This document shows positions 1-6,684 of a stretch of 7,227 bases of DNA, piece by piece. Both the position numbers and the translations under genes were made by a program. The DNA is from Acidobacteriota bacterium (GTDB lineage: Bacteria; Acidobacteriota; Terriglobia; Acidiferrales; UBA7541), in the NCBI GenBank assembly GCA_003224515.1, contig QHZC01000193.1, positions 9,165 through 16,391 on the forward strand. The letters are read 5' to 3'. The notes below the pieces were generated by a model. It worked only from the letters and a program-made list of their open reading frames with translations. It made no database searches and was not told where the DNA came from. Positions within the stretch are counted from its first letter, which is position 1. Each line of letters begins with the position of its first letter.

Positions 1-616
1 CCTGGATGTCGCGGAGCCTTCCCACGCGGCCGTTGATCAAGTACTCGCTTTGGCCAGAGCGATAAAGACGGCGACTGACGACGACTTCGCCCGGCTTCAT
101 GGCCAGCACCGGTTTGTCAGCCGGCTTTTTCTTCCGTTTGAACACGCCACCGGGTTCAGCAGGGGATGGAGCTGAACCGTCAGCGGCAGCTTCTTGCGTT
201 TCGTGGGGCAGCGCGGGGTCAAGCGAGAGAATATCGGTCACATCGTTCGAACCGGAGTTTGCGCTGTTTTCGGTGACAAGGGCCGCAGTGTCCGTTCGAG
301 AGTCTGACGCCGCGCTTTCCATCACGAAGCGGGCGGCTTCGGCCAGCTCAGGATCTTCCATGGTGATCGTGACTTCGGCGAGTCCCAGCGGAGGGCGCTT
401 GGTGGTGCCATTAAAAATGCAATCGGCCATGCGTTCGGCGCGCAGCGACTTGTGGCTCTGTTCGCCGAGAACCCAGGAAATGGCGTCAACCACGTTGGAT
501 TTGCCGCAGCCGTTCGGCCCGACGATGCAGGTCGTCCCGGACCCGCTGAAGGTGACCACAGTGCGCTCGCAAAACGACTTAAAGCCAACGATTTCGACTT
601 TTCGCAGCTTCAGCAA
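1..616 (-). CDS. smc: Chromosome segregation protein SMC, N-terminal part (runs off left edge)
   Basis: Encodes the N-terminal half of the ATPase head of SMC, the cytoplasmic ATPase that organises and segregates chromosomes with ScpA/ScpB. Seen: 205 codons beginning MLKLRKVEIVGFKSF, a Walker A motif GPNGCGKS at residues 33-40, then the SMC signature stretch VDAISWVLGEQS and the later RRLYRSGQSEYLING block (residues 182-196) followed by LRDIQ. The start is TTG at 616: an in-frame TGA lies at 637-635, only six codons upstream of it, and TTG is the only normal start codon between them. A purine-rich AAAGGGGA sits four bases before it. Odd: about 75-80 residues (roughly 90-173) rich in Ala, Ser, Glu and Asp, ending in a basic KRKKK patch, separate two blocks that lie about ten residues apart in Bacillus SMC. 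The coiled coils, hinge and C-terminal head lie outside the window. Identity is very secure. Confidence 0.95.
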   Translation of the reverse strand, partial: MLKLRKVEIVGFKSFCERTVVTFSGSGTTCIVGPNGCGKSNVVDAISWVLGEQSHKSLRAERMADCIFNGTTKRPPLGLAEVTITMEDPELAEAARFVMESAASDSRTDTAALVTENSANSGSNDVTDILSLDPALPHETQEAAADGSAPSPAEPGGVFKRKKKPADKPVLAMKPGEVVVSRRLYRSGQSEYLINGRVGRLRDIQ

Positions 617-794
617 GATGTCCCCTTTGGGTCGTCAACTTCTCCACGGCGGGCAGCATGAACCTGCCACACAACGCGATAACTGCCTAAGCCAGCCATT
701 CCTTAGGGCTGCTGCAAAAACTCGTGAAGAGAGACGACGTTTTGTTCCTCGGGGGGAGGGTCTTTCGAGCGACGGATCAACCCTTCGCGGGTCG

Positions 795-815
795 CCTGTC
801 AAAACGTTTGGCAGG
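795..815. repeat. Inverted repeat, 9-bp arms with 3-base loop
   Basis: CCTGTCAAA at 795-803 can pair with TTTGGCAGG at 807-815 across an ACG loop, with one G-T wobble. There is no T-run on either side, so it is not a normal intrinsic terminator. It lies about 180 bases upstream of the smc start, so it could be an operator or an RNA hairpin in a leader; neither is shown by the sequence. Confidence 0.4.
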
Positions 816-861
816 TTCTCGGTCAGAGGCCCAGCCGCCTGGCGCAAGGATGGCGGTACGG

Positions 862-893
862 AAAAAAAGAGTAACACGGTGCGCACCGCGTGT
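862..893 (-). terminator. Putative Rho-independent terminator of the S9 peptidase gene
   Basis: Read on the minus strand, a GC-rich dyad centred on GGTGCGCACC (with ACAC/GTGT flanks, 874-893) is followed, after the five bases TACTC, by seven T residues (868-862). It lies about 70 bases past the peptidase stop codon, the right place to end that transcript. The short spacer between stem and T-run makes it less than ideal. Confidence 0.5.
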
Positions 894-965
894 AAAGTCC
901 GACGCCTACGACTGTGGCTGATTTGTCACCGCCACAAGTGTTTTCGGAATGCCCGAAGCTGCTGT

Positions 966-2929
966 CTACTTGGCGGCTGGCGATCCTTCCTTAAGGTGTT
1001 TGTCGTACCAGGCGAGGATGCGGTTCAGACGATCGAGAAGGTGCTTTTCCTCGTGGAAACCGTGAGGCTCGCGAGGGTAGACAACCAGTTCGGTCTCGAC
1101 GCCGTAGCGCTTCAGGCCGCGGTAAAGTTCCTGGCTTTGGCCCGGGGGATCGACTGGATCGGCGTCGCCCTGGAGAATCAAGGTCGGCGTCTTGGCGTTT
1201 CTCAGGTTCACGACCGGGGAGCTGTTCAGGAATCCGGCCACCTTTTCAGGCTCGTACGGGACCCCGTAAAACCACTCATCGTAAGAGGGACCCTGCTCGG
1301 TGCCGTATTCGGAGATGAGATTGGAGAGGCCGGCGCCGGAGAATGCTGCTTTGAATCGCGTGGTTTGGGTAATCGCCCATTCAGACATGTAGCCACCATA
1401 AGACCAGCCGCCGATGGCCAGCTTTTCGGGATCGGCGATGCCCCGGGCGATGAGGTCATCGACCCCAGCCATGACGTCCCGGTAATCGCCGCCACCCCAG
1501 TCGCCGCGATTCATTTCAATGAATTTCTCGCCGTAGCCGCTCGATCCGCGAATATTGGGATAGAAGACCGCGTAGCCGTGCGCCGCAAGGAGCTGACCCC
1601 AGATTTCGACGGAGTCCTGCCAGGCGCCGGTGGGGCCGCCGTGGATCAGGGCCACGAGTGGCAGCTTCGATTTGCCGTCGTAGCCGAGCGGTTTCAGAAG
1701 AGCCGCTTCGATATCCAGGCCGTCGAAGGATTTGTATTTGTAGAACTCCGGAGCGCTGAGCGTGTACAGCTTCCACGAATCATTCAAGTGAGAGATCTGA
1801 TTCGGGGGGCCCTTCTGGTCCCAAAGCCACAATTCCTGGGGAGTCGTCGCAGTTTGTCCCGCAAAGGCGATCTCCCCGGAATCGGAAACGGCGAAAGCAT
1901 TTGGATTGGCCGGCGTCGCGGGGACATCTTTGAGCGCACCCTCCGCGGTGAAAGCAACAAGCTTCGTGCGGAAGCCATCGCCTACAACGGCGAGCAGCCC
2001 ACCGTCTTTGGACCAACGGTGGTCCAAAACCGGCCGGTCCACGCTGGCGCCGCTGAGATTCTGAGTGGCCTTGTCGCCATGATGAGCGAGTATGAGGTCG
2101 TGCGGCGTTGGGCCGTCTTCGCGGCAGCCGACGAACGCCATCCTCCGGCCATCCGCCGCGATGCGGATATTGCCGAAGGGCCCGCGAGGAGCGAGGACCT
2201 GTGTCATCGAGTCGACCGCTTTGCGGTCACCGTTAACCGTGTCCCAGAGACGAAAGAAAAAAATACGCTCGGTGTTCTGATCCGATTCGGGGTGATCCGT
2301 GGCGCTGAGCACCAGACCTGTGCCGGCAGGATGCCACACGGCTTCGCTGATTTTCCATTTGGGGTCGGTGAGGGCTTTGGGTTCTCCAGTGTCGAGAGTA
2401 ACAAGCCAGAGGCGAGCGCGCTTATCCTCTTTGTCCACCACGCGAGCGTCGTCTTTGTCTTTTTCTTTCTTTTCTTCCGCTTCCGTTTTTGCGTCGGGGG
2501 CAAGAAAGGCAATCTCACGTCGCGCTTTCCTTTGGTCAGGGCGCTCGCTTCGCCGCCGTTCGCACGCATAGTGTAGACCTGCTGCTGATCGTCGCGGTCT
2601 GAAAGGAAAGCGAGCTGTTTGCCGTCCGGTGACCAGCGCGGTAAGAAATCGGACTTCGCGGAATACGTGAACTGCCGGAGCGAACCGGATTGCTTGTCGT
2701 AAAGCCAAATGTGACGCGCGCGGCGCTCTCCCTTCGCGGGCTCCGTAATCACAAAAGCTAAGCGGTTGCCGTCAGGGGAGAATTGCAGATCGGAAATGCT
2801 GCGCAGGCTCAAGGAAGCTTCGGGAGTCAGCAGTCTTGGCGTGCCCGCCTTGGGTGGTTCCTGAGCAAGGATTGGCATAGCGAAAGCCGTGAGAGCAAAC
2901 AGACCACCAGCCGAAAGAGAGCGATTCAT
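966..2929 (-). pseudogene. S9 family serine peptidase (prolyl oligopeptidase / acylaminoacyl-peptidase type), frameshifted
   Basis: Predicted exported serine peptidase that cleaves short peptides; the restored length is about 654 residues, normal for S9 dipeptidyl/acylaminoacyl peptidases. The N-terminus (MNRSLSAGGLFALTAFAMPILAQ) is a good signal peptide. TolB/WD-like propeller repeats follow (FSPDGNRLAF at about 50, WSPDGKQLAF at about 99). A Glu/Lys-rich insert (EEKKEKDKDD) comes next, then a C-terminal alpha/beta hydrolase with HGGPTGAW, the nucleophile motif GGWSYGG (Ser about 510), QGDADP (Asp about 591) and PHGF (His about 623). The ATG at 2929 is chosen because AAGGAG lies six bases upstream; a GTG at 2944 is in frame but has no such site. 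The frame changes once near 2516: the first 138 codons end ...TKGKRDV, and EIAFLAPDAK continues in the frame shifted by one base. This fits loss of one base, by mutation or by sequencing error. All catalytic residues are downstream of the break. Family assignment is secure; substrate specificity is not known. Confidence 0.9.
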
Positions 2930-2935
2930 CCTTAA

Positions 2936-2941
2936 CTCCTT
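2936..2941 (-). promoter_or_regulatory. Ribosome binding site of the S9 peptidase
   Basis: AAGGAG on the minus strand, six bases before the ATG at 2929. It decides the start in favour of MNRSL over the upstream GTG at 2944, which would place this site inside the coding region. Confidence 0.7.
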
Positions 2942-2959
2942 CACCAGATGAGAAAGAGG

Positions 2960-2988
2960 ACTGTAACCGCGTCAGTGGCGGGCGTCAA
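2960..2988 (-). promoter_or_regulatory. Sigma70-like promoter for the S9 peptidase
   Basis: On the minus strand TTGACG (2988-2983, five of six to consensus) is followed after 17 bases by TACAGT (2965-2960, four of six). It sits about 30 bases upstream of the peptidase ATG, leaving room for a short leader with the ribosome binding site. Called from pattern only. Confidence 0.5.
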
Positions 2989-3046
2989 TTAGGACTAACC
3001 AGGTCGCATTGCGGCCAGTTCCGCTCAACAGAGCCTGGCTTCGACA

Positions 3047-3076
3047 TTGCTACGTTTCAAACGGCTCGGCTACAAT
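3047..3076 (+). promoter_or_regulatory. Sigma70-like promoter for cysS
   Basis: TTGCTA at 3047-3052 (four of six) and TACAAT at 3071-3076 (five of six) are separated by 18 bases. Transcription would begin near 3083, giving a leader of about 35 bases to the cysS ATG. It points away from the peptidase promoter, so the two genes have a divergent control region. Confidence 0.5.
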
Positions 3077-3117
3077 CGAGCGCTTATTCATTTGCGGTGA
3101 GTGACCATCTTGAGCCC

Positions 3118-4510
3118 ATGGCCGAACTTCAGCTGCACAACACGCTGACCGGGAGAATTGAGAATTTCGTCCACAAAAAGCGGGCGAAGTGCGCATGTAC
3201 ACGTGCGGGCCGACGGTCTACGACTTCGCGCATATCGGAAATTACCGCACCTTTGTGTTTACCACGTGATGAACCTGACGGACGTGGACGACCGCATCAT
3301 CGCGCATGCTGCCGCCGCCGGGATGAGTATCCGCGACTACACCGCGAAATTCGTCCAGGCGTTTTTCGACGATTGCAAAGCTTTGAGCATCGAGGCGCCG
3401 GAGCACTGGATCCGTGCCACGGACCATATCGAAGAAATGGTGAAGCTGATCCTGCGGCTCCAGCAAAAATCATTCACGTATCCGGGCGAAGGTTCGATTT
3501 ACTACCGCATCGCCAAGTTCCCCGAGTACGGAAAACTCTCGAAGATCGATCTGACAGGCATTCAGGCGGGTGCTCGCGTCGACAACGATCGTTACGAAAA
3601 AGAGAGCGTGCGGGATTTTGCGCTGTGGAAAGCGCCGAAACCGGGAGAGCATTTCTGGGAGACGGCGATCGGCCCCGGGCGCCCAGGCTGGCACATTGAG
3701 TGTTCCGCGATGGCCATGAAGTATCTCGGCGAGACGCTGGATATTCACACCGGTGGAATTGACCTGGCTTTTCCGCATCACGAGAACGAAATCGCGCAGA
3801 GCGAGGGCGCGACTGGCAAGCTTTTCGTACGGTACTGGCTGCACGCCGAGCACTTGCTTGTCGAAGGCGAGAAGATGTCCAAGTCACAGGGGAATTTCTT
3901 CACGCTGCGCGATTTGTTTGCCAAAGGTTACAAGCCTTCAGCTCTGCGGTTTGCTTTGGCCAGTGTTCCTTACCGCAAGCAGCTCAATTTCACTTTCGAT
4001 GGTCTGCAGCAGGCGGCCAGCTCGGTGGAACGATTGCGGAATTTTGCCGATCGCCTGCAGCGTGGAAAATTCCCCACGGGCCAGCAAGAGGGAATGGCCG
4101 CGCGCATTGCCAAGGCCGCGGAAGAATTTGATGCAGGTCTTTCGGACGACTTGAATACGGCACGCGCGCTGGCGGCGGTGTTCGATCTGGTGCGCGAAGC
4201 GAATATCGCCGTCGACAAGGGCGGGTTCCGCCAGGGTGATGTCCCCGCGGTGTTGGAATTTCTGACCACTTTCGACAAAGTCTTCGCGGTCGTGGAAGAC
4301 AATGATAGCGAAAAGCTGCGCACGCTCGGATACGGCGGCGCGGAGAGCGGGCCGGGCGACGAGGAGATCGATCGGCTCGTCGCGGAGCGCAATTCCGCGA
4401 AGAAAAAGCGCGATTTCGCCACCGCCGACCGCATCCGCAAAGAACTCGCAGATCGTGGTATAATTATTGAGGACGCCAAGGATGGCAGCGTCCGCTGGAA
4501 ACGCAAGTGA
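3118..4510 (+). pseudogene. cysS: Cysteine--tRNA ligase, two frame breaks near the 5' end
   Basis: Charges tRNA-Cys with cysteine in the cytoplasm; class I synthetase. Seen: MAELQLHNTLTG start, zinc cysteine in YTCGPTVYD (3204-3206), HIGH-type motif HIGN (3231-3242), HIECSAM with the second zinc Cys (3701-3703), FPHHENEIAQSE with His and Glu ligands (3776-3790), KMSKS (3872-3886), and a C-terminal end DGSVRWKRK typical of the family. The frame changes twice. At about 3171 one base seems lost (GTCCAC where GTCCCAC would give FVPQKAGEVRM). At about 3257-3261, TFVF and VYHVMNLTD read in different frames, and the roughly 14 residues the family has between them are missing. Adding 1 and 46 bases restores 479 codons, a normal length. 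The ATG at 3118 fits the family N-terminus, though its ribosome binding site is weak. Downstream of 3257 the frame is clean to the TGA. Identity is certain; whether it is functional is doubtful as read. Confidence 0.93.
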
Positions 4511-4559
4511 GCCTTAACCTTCAAATTCGCCTTTCGTATGTCCCGGGGTTTCTCCCGCC

Positions 4560-4574
4560 GGCCGCCCAGCGGCC
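4560..4574 (+). repeat. Perfect 6-bp GC hairpin after cysS
   Basis: GGCCGC, loop CCA, GCGGCC. It lies 50 bases beyond the cysS stop, but no T-run follows directly, so it is not a convincing intrinsic terminator. It could mark the end of the transcript by another route or be chance in GC-rich DNA. Confidence 0.35.
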
Positions 4575-4625
4575 CGAACTCTACGGCGTGGACTTACTCT
4601 AATTCTCTTTCTCCTCGAGGCCACT

Positions 4626-4663
4626 GGCGGATAAGTCCGCTCGTGCGCCTGCGTTTGTCCGCC
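4626..4663 (+). repeat. Imperfect 11-bp stem-loop in the aminotransferase leader
   Basis: GGCGGATAAGT at 4626-4636 can pair with GTTTGTCCGCC-type sequence at 4653-4663, with three G-T wobbles and a 16-base loop. It lies about 40 bases upstream of the aminotransferase ATG. No known riboswitch was recognised. Confidence 0.35.
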
Positions 4664-4695
4664 GGTCCTAATGAACTCCAACCTTTGTCTCTTCT

Positions 4696-4701
4696 AGGAG
4701 G
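4696..4701 (+). promoter_or_regulatory. Strong ribosome binding site of the aminotransferase
   Basis: A perfect AGGAGG lies five bases before the ATG at 4707. It fixes the true start upstream of the in-frame TAG and shows that the gene is designed to be translated from 4707, not from a site after the stop. Confidence 0.8.
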
Positions 4702-4706
4702 AAGAA

Positions 4707-6056
4707 ATGCCAACTACTTTGGAAGCGAAAACACCCCGGCTGGTGACCGCGCTGCCCGGGCCGAACGCCAAGCGAGTGCTGGAGCAAGACGCGAAATTCA
4801 TGTCGCCGTCGTATACGCGCGACTAGCCCCTGGTAGCCAAGCGCGGGCACGGCGCAATCGTGGAAGATGTGGACGGTAACGCTTTCCTCGATTTCGCGGC
4901 AGGTATCGCGGTGTGCTCGACCGGACATTGTCATCCGAAAGTGGTCTCTGCAATTCAGAGGCAGGCGGCTGAGCTGATTCACATGTCCGGCACGGATTTT
5001 TACTACGAAAGTATGCCGCAACTGGCAGCGCGGCTGGGCCGGACGATGCCGGGCACGGAGGGCAAGAAAGTCTTTTTCACCAATTCGGGTACAGAGGCGA
5101 TAGAAGGCGCCATCAAACTGGCGAGATACGCCACAAAGCGCGACAATTTCATCGCGTTTTACGGCTGCTTTCATGGCCGGTCCATGGGCGCACTTTCGTT
5201 GACGGCGTCGAAATCGACACAGCGCAAGGGATTCGGCGCGTTGCTCAGTGGAATCGAGCACATCCCGTATCCGTACGCTTATCGCTGCCCCCACGGCCAC
5301 GCCGCAGAGTCCTGCGGCGCGGAAATCCTCGAACAACTCGAAGGGCAAATTTTCAAACGGTTGTTCGATCCCGAGGACGTCGCGGGCATCATCATCGAGC
5401 CAATTCAAGGGGAAGGCGGGTATGTGCCTGCGCCGAAGTTCTTCCTGCAGGAATTGCAGCGCATCTGCCGGCAACACGGCATCATGTTCATCGTGGATGA
5501 AGTGCAGTCGGGCATGGGGCGCACTGGGCAGTGGTGGGCCTGTGAACACTCCCGGATCGAACCGGACATTCTTTGTTCCGCGAAGGGCATCGCGAGCGGC
5601 ATGCCGCTCGGCGCGATCATCGCAAGAGAAAGCGTGATGCGGTGGAAGCCGGGCGCGCACGGCACTACCTTCGGCGGAAACCCGGTGTGCCTTGCGGCAG
5701 CGCTGGCCACCATGGACTTGATCGAGAGCGAGTACCTGGAAAACGCCCGCCGCATGGGCGACTACCTTTTCGGGCGCCTGGCCGGTTGGACAAAGAACTT
5801 CAAGATCGTCGGCGACGTACGAGGACGCGGATTGATGATCGGCATTGAGATCGTGCGGGATCAGGGGACGAAGGAAAAGGCCGCGGATCTGCGCAACGCG
5901 ATCGTCGATCTGGCTTTTCATAAAGGCCTGCTGGTGCTCGGGGCGGGCGAGAACACCATCCGCTTGTCACCGCCGCTCCTGATCGACCAGGAACAGGCTG
6001 ACTTTGCCGTGCGGACGCTGGAAGATTGCTTCCGTGAGGCGGAAAAGAAGGCTTGA
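4707..6056 (+). pseudogene. Class III PLP aminotransferase (acetylornithine / 4-aminobutyrate type), internal TAG
   Basis: Pyridoxal-phosphate enzyme moving an amino group between an omega-amino compound (such as 4-aminobutyrate or N-acetylornithine) and a 2-oxo acid. The frame spans 450 codons including the stop, normal for the family. Seen: VDGNAFLDFAAGIAVCSTGH near residue 55, the phosphate-binding NSGTEAIEGA at about 127, FIVDEVQSGMGRTG with the PLP Asp at about 264, the Schiff-base Lys in SAKGIASG at about 293, and HGTTFGGNP at about 318. Numbers count the TAG as one residue. The start is the ATG behind AGGAGG. Codon 40 is TAG (4824-4826) in SYTRD-TAG-PLVAKRG; relatives that I recall have Tyr here, so a single change from TAC or TAT would explain it. 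Everything downstream is open and conserved. Restart at the GTG at 4860 has no ribosome binding site and would drop about 51 residues. The exact substrate (gabT or argD) cannot be decided, and no arg or gab genes lie nearby. Confidence 0.88.
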
Positions 6057-6126
6057 TTCGAGACGAGAACAGGGAAATCAGAAAATAGCGGGAACTTCCG
6101 AGTCCCGTGACTGCTACAGAAGAACT

Positions 6127-6573
6127 ATGGCAGCCACGGGATTTTTGTTTATACTCCGCGGAAGGCTGGGGGGAATCGGTGCCGGAACCAGGCCGATATT
6201 TTCACAACTGATGTCTCGCGCGGTGCACTGGGAAACCTATGCCTACTGCTATTTGCCGAGAGCGGGGTGCGTTTTCCTAGCCCGGAATTACACTCCGCGC
6301 GGCAGCAAAGGCGAAATCGATCTCATCGGTTACGATGACAAGCGCTGGCATTTGAGGAATTCAGGACGCGCACCATCAGGGAGGACTTGCCGGCCGGACC
6401 TAAGCGTTACCAGGGAAAAACAATATGTTGTTGTTTGCACGGCGCAACGATTTCTGGAGGAACGTCACGTCGGCGAGTGTTCCTGCCGGTTTGATGAAAT
6501 GGCAATTGACAACTGCCCGGGGCAGCCGCCGGTGGTACGGTTGCACAAGGATGCATACAGCCCTCAAATATGA
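6127..6573 (+). CDS. yraN: YraN / UPF0102 family nuclease-like protein, internal frame-shifted stretch
   Basis: Small protein of the endonuclease-like UPF0102 fold; its cellular role is poorly defined. The frame is open for 148 codons from an ATG with only a weak AGAAGA upstream. Seen: AGCVFLARNYTPRGSKGEIDLIG (residues 46-68), where GEID is the conserved acidic core, and SVTREKQ followed by VVRLHKDAYSPQI at the C-terminus. Between these, residues about 72-91 make no family sense, but the frame shifted by one base (3k, about 6339-6401) reads ALAFEEFRTRT and EDLPAGP, which matches the FVEVRTRT core strand. So about 60 bases are out of frame, as if one base was lost near 6339 and two were lost (or one gained) near 6401. 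The usual G..GE motif near the N-terminus reads AVHWE. The protein as written would lack the second catalytic strand. Family call good; function as read doubtful. Confidence 0.8.
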   Translation: MAATGFLFILRGRLGGIGAGTRPIFSQLMSRAVHWETYAYCYLPRAGCVFLARNYTPRGSKGEIDLIGYDDKRWHLRNSGRAPSGRTCRPDLSVTREKQYVVVCTAQRFLEERHVGECSCRFDEMAIDNCPGQPPVVRLHKDAYSPQI

Positions 6574-6592
6574 GGAGCCTGTCCGGAAGATC

Positions 6593-6620
6593 TTCACGAG
6601 GACGCCAGACGGAGTACAAT
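6593..6620 (+). promoter_or_regulatory. Possible promoter for galT
   Basis: TTCACG at 6593-6598 (four of six) and TACAAT at 6615-6620 (five of six) with a 16-base spacer, in the 111-base gap between yraN and galT. The -35 box is weak, and galT could also be read from an upstream promoter. Confidence 0.3.
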
Positions 6621-6671
6621 TCAAAGTCTCCTGGTTGCTCACCCTGCGCGGGTGTGGCCCAGAACATACTC

Positions 6672-6678
6672 AAGGAGG
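6672..6678 (+). promoter_or_regulatory. Ribosome binding site of galT
   Basis: AAGGAGG six bases before TTG at 6685. It decides the TTG start for galT; no ATG or GTG is placed as well, and the family N-terminus (PELRKDPITGRWV) begins directly after it. Confidence 0.8.
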
Positions 6679-6684
6679 ATTGTT

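Larger units (their letters stand above)
617..965. other. 349-bp gene-free gap between S9 peptidase and smc
   Basis: I recognise no gene here. Both neighbours read on the minus strand, so this is the 3' side of the peptidase and the 5' side of smc. Short open frames exist on both strands but resemble nothing I know and lack good ribosome binding sites. What can be seen is secondary structure: a hairpin with a downstream T-run (862-893, minus strand), a 9-bp stem with a three-base loop (795-815), and weaker dyads at 686-707 (CCTAAG/CTTAGG) and about 914-938 (TGTGGC/GCCACA). No convincing promoter for smc was found, although one must lie here or upstream. Confidence 0.6.

Noticed and set aside
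774..802. TTGACA on the minus strand as -35 box for smc
   Set aside because: The hexamer is perfect but no acceptable -10 lies 16-18 bases downstream (TGATCC at 17), so it is better explained as part of the 795-815 dyad.
635..886. 83-codon minus-strand open frame in the smc-peptidase gap
   Set aside because: No family resemblance and no ribosome binding site, and it spans the putative terminator and hairpins.
99..2576. 825-codon open frame on the plus strand
   Set aside because: It lies antisense to smc and the S9 peptidase, which are clearly coding, and crosses the gap between them. Its translation resembles nothing and reflects the lack of stops opposite GC-rich genes.
4538..4879. 113-codon plus-strand open frame across the aminotransferase start
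   Set aside because: It overlaps the strong aminotransferase ribosome binding site and start in another frame and has low-complexity Arg/Ser/Pro content without its own ribosome binding site.
4668..5921. 417-codon open frame on the minus strand
   Set aside because: It is antisense to the aminotransferase, whose motifs are unmistakable. No good start or family resemblance.
6640..6654. CACCC/GGGTG hairpin ahead of galT
   Set aside because: Only five base pairs and no T-run; expected by chance in GC-rich DNA.
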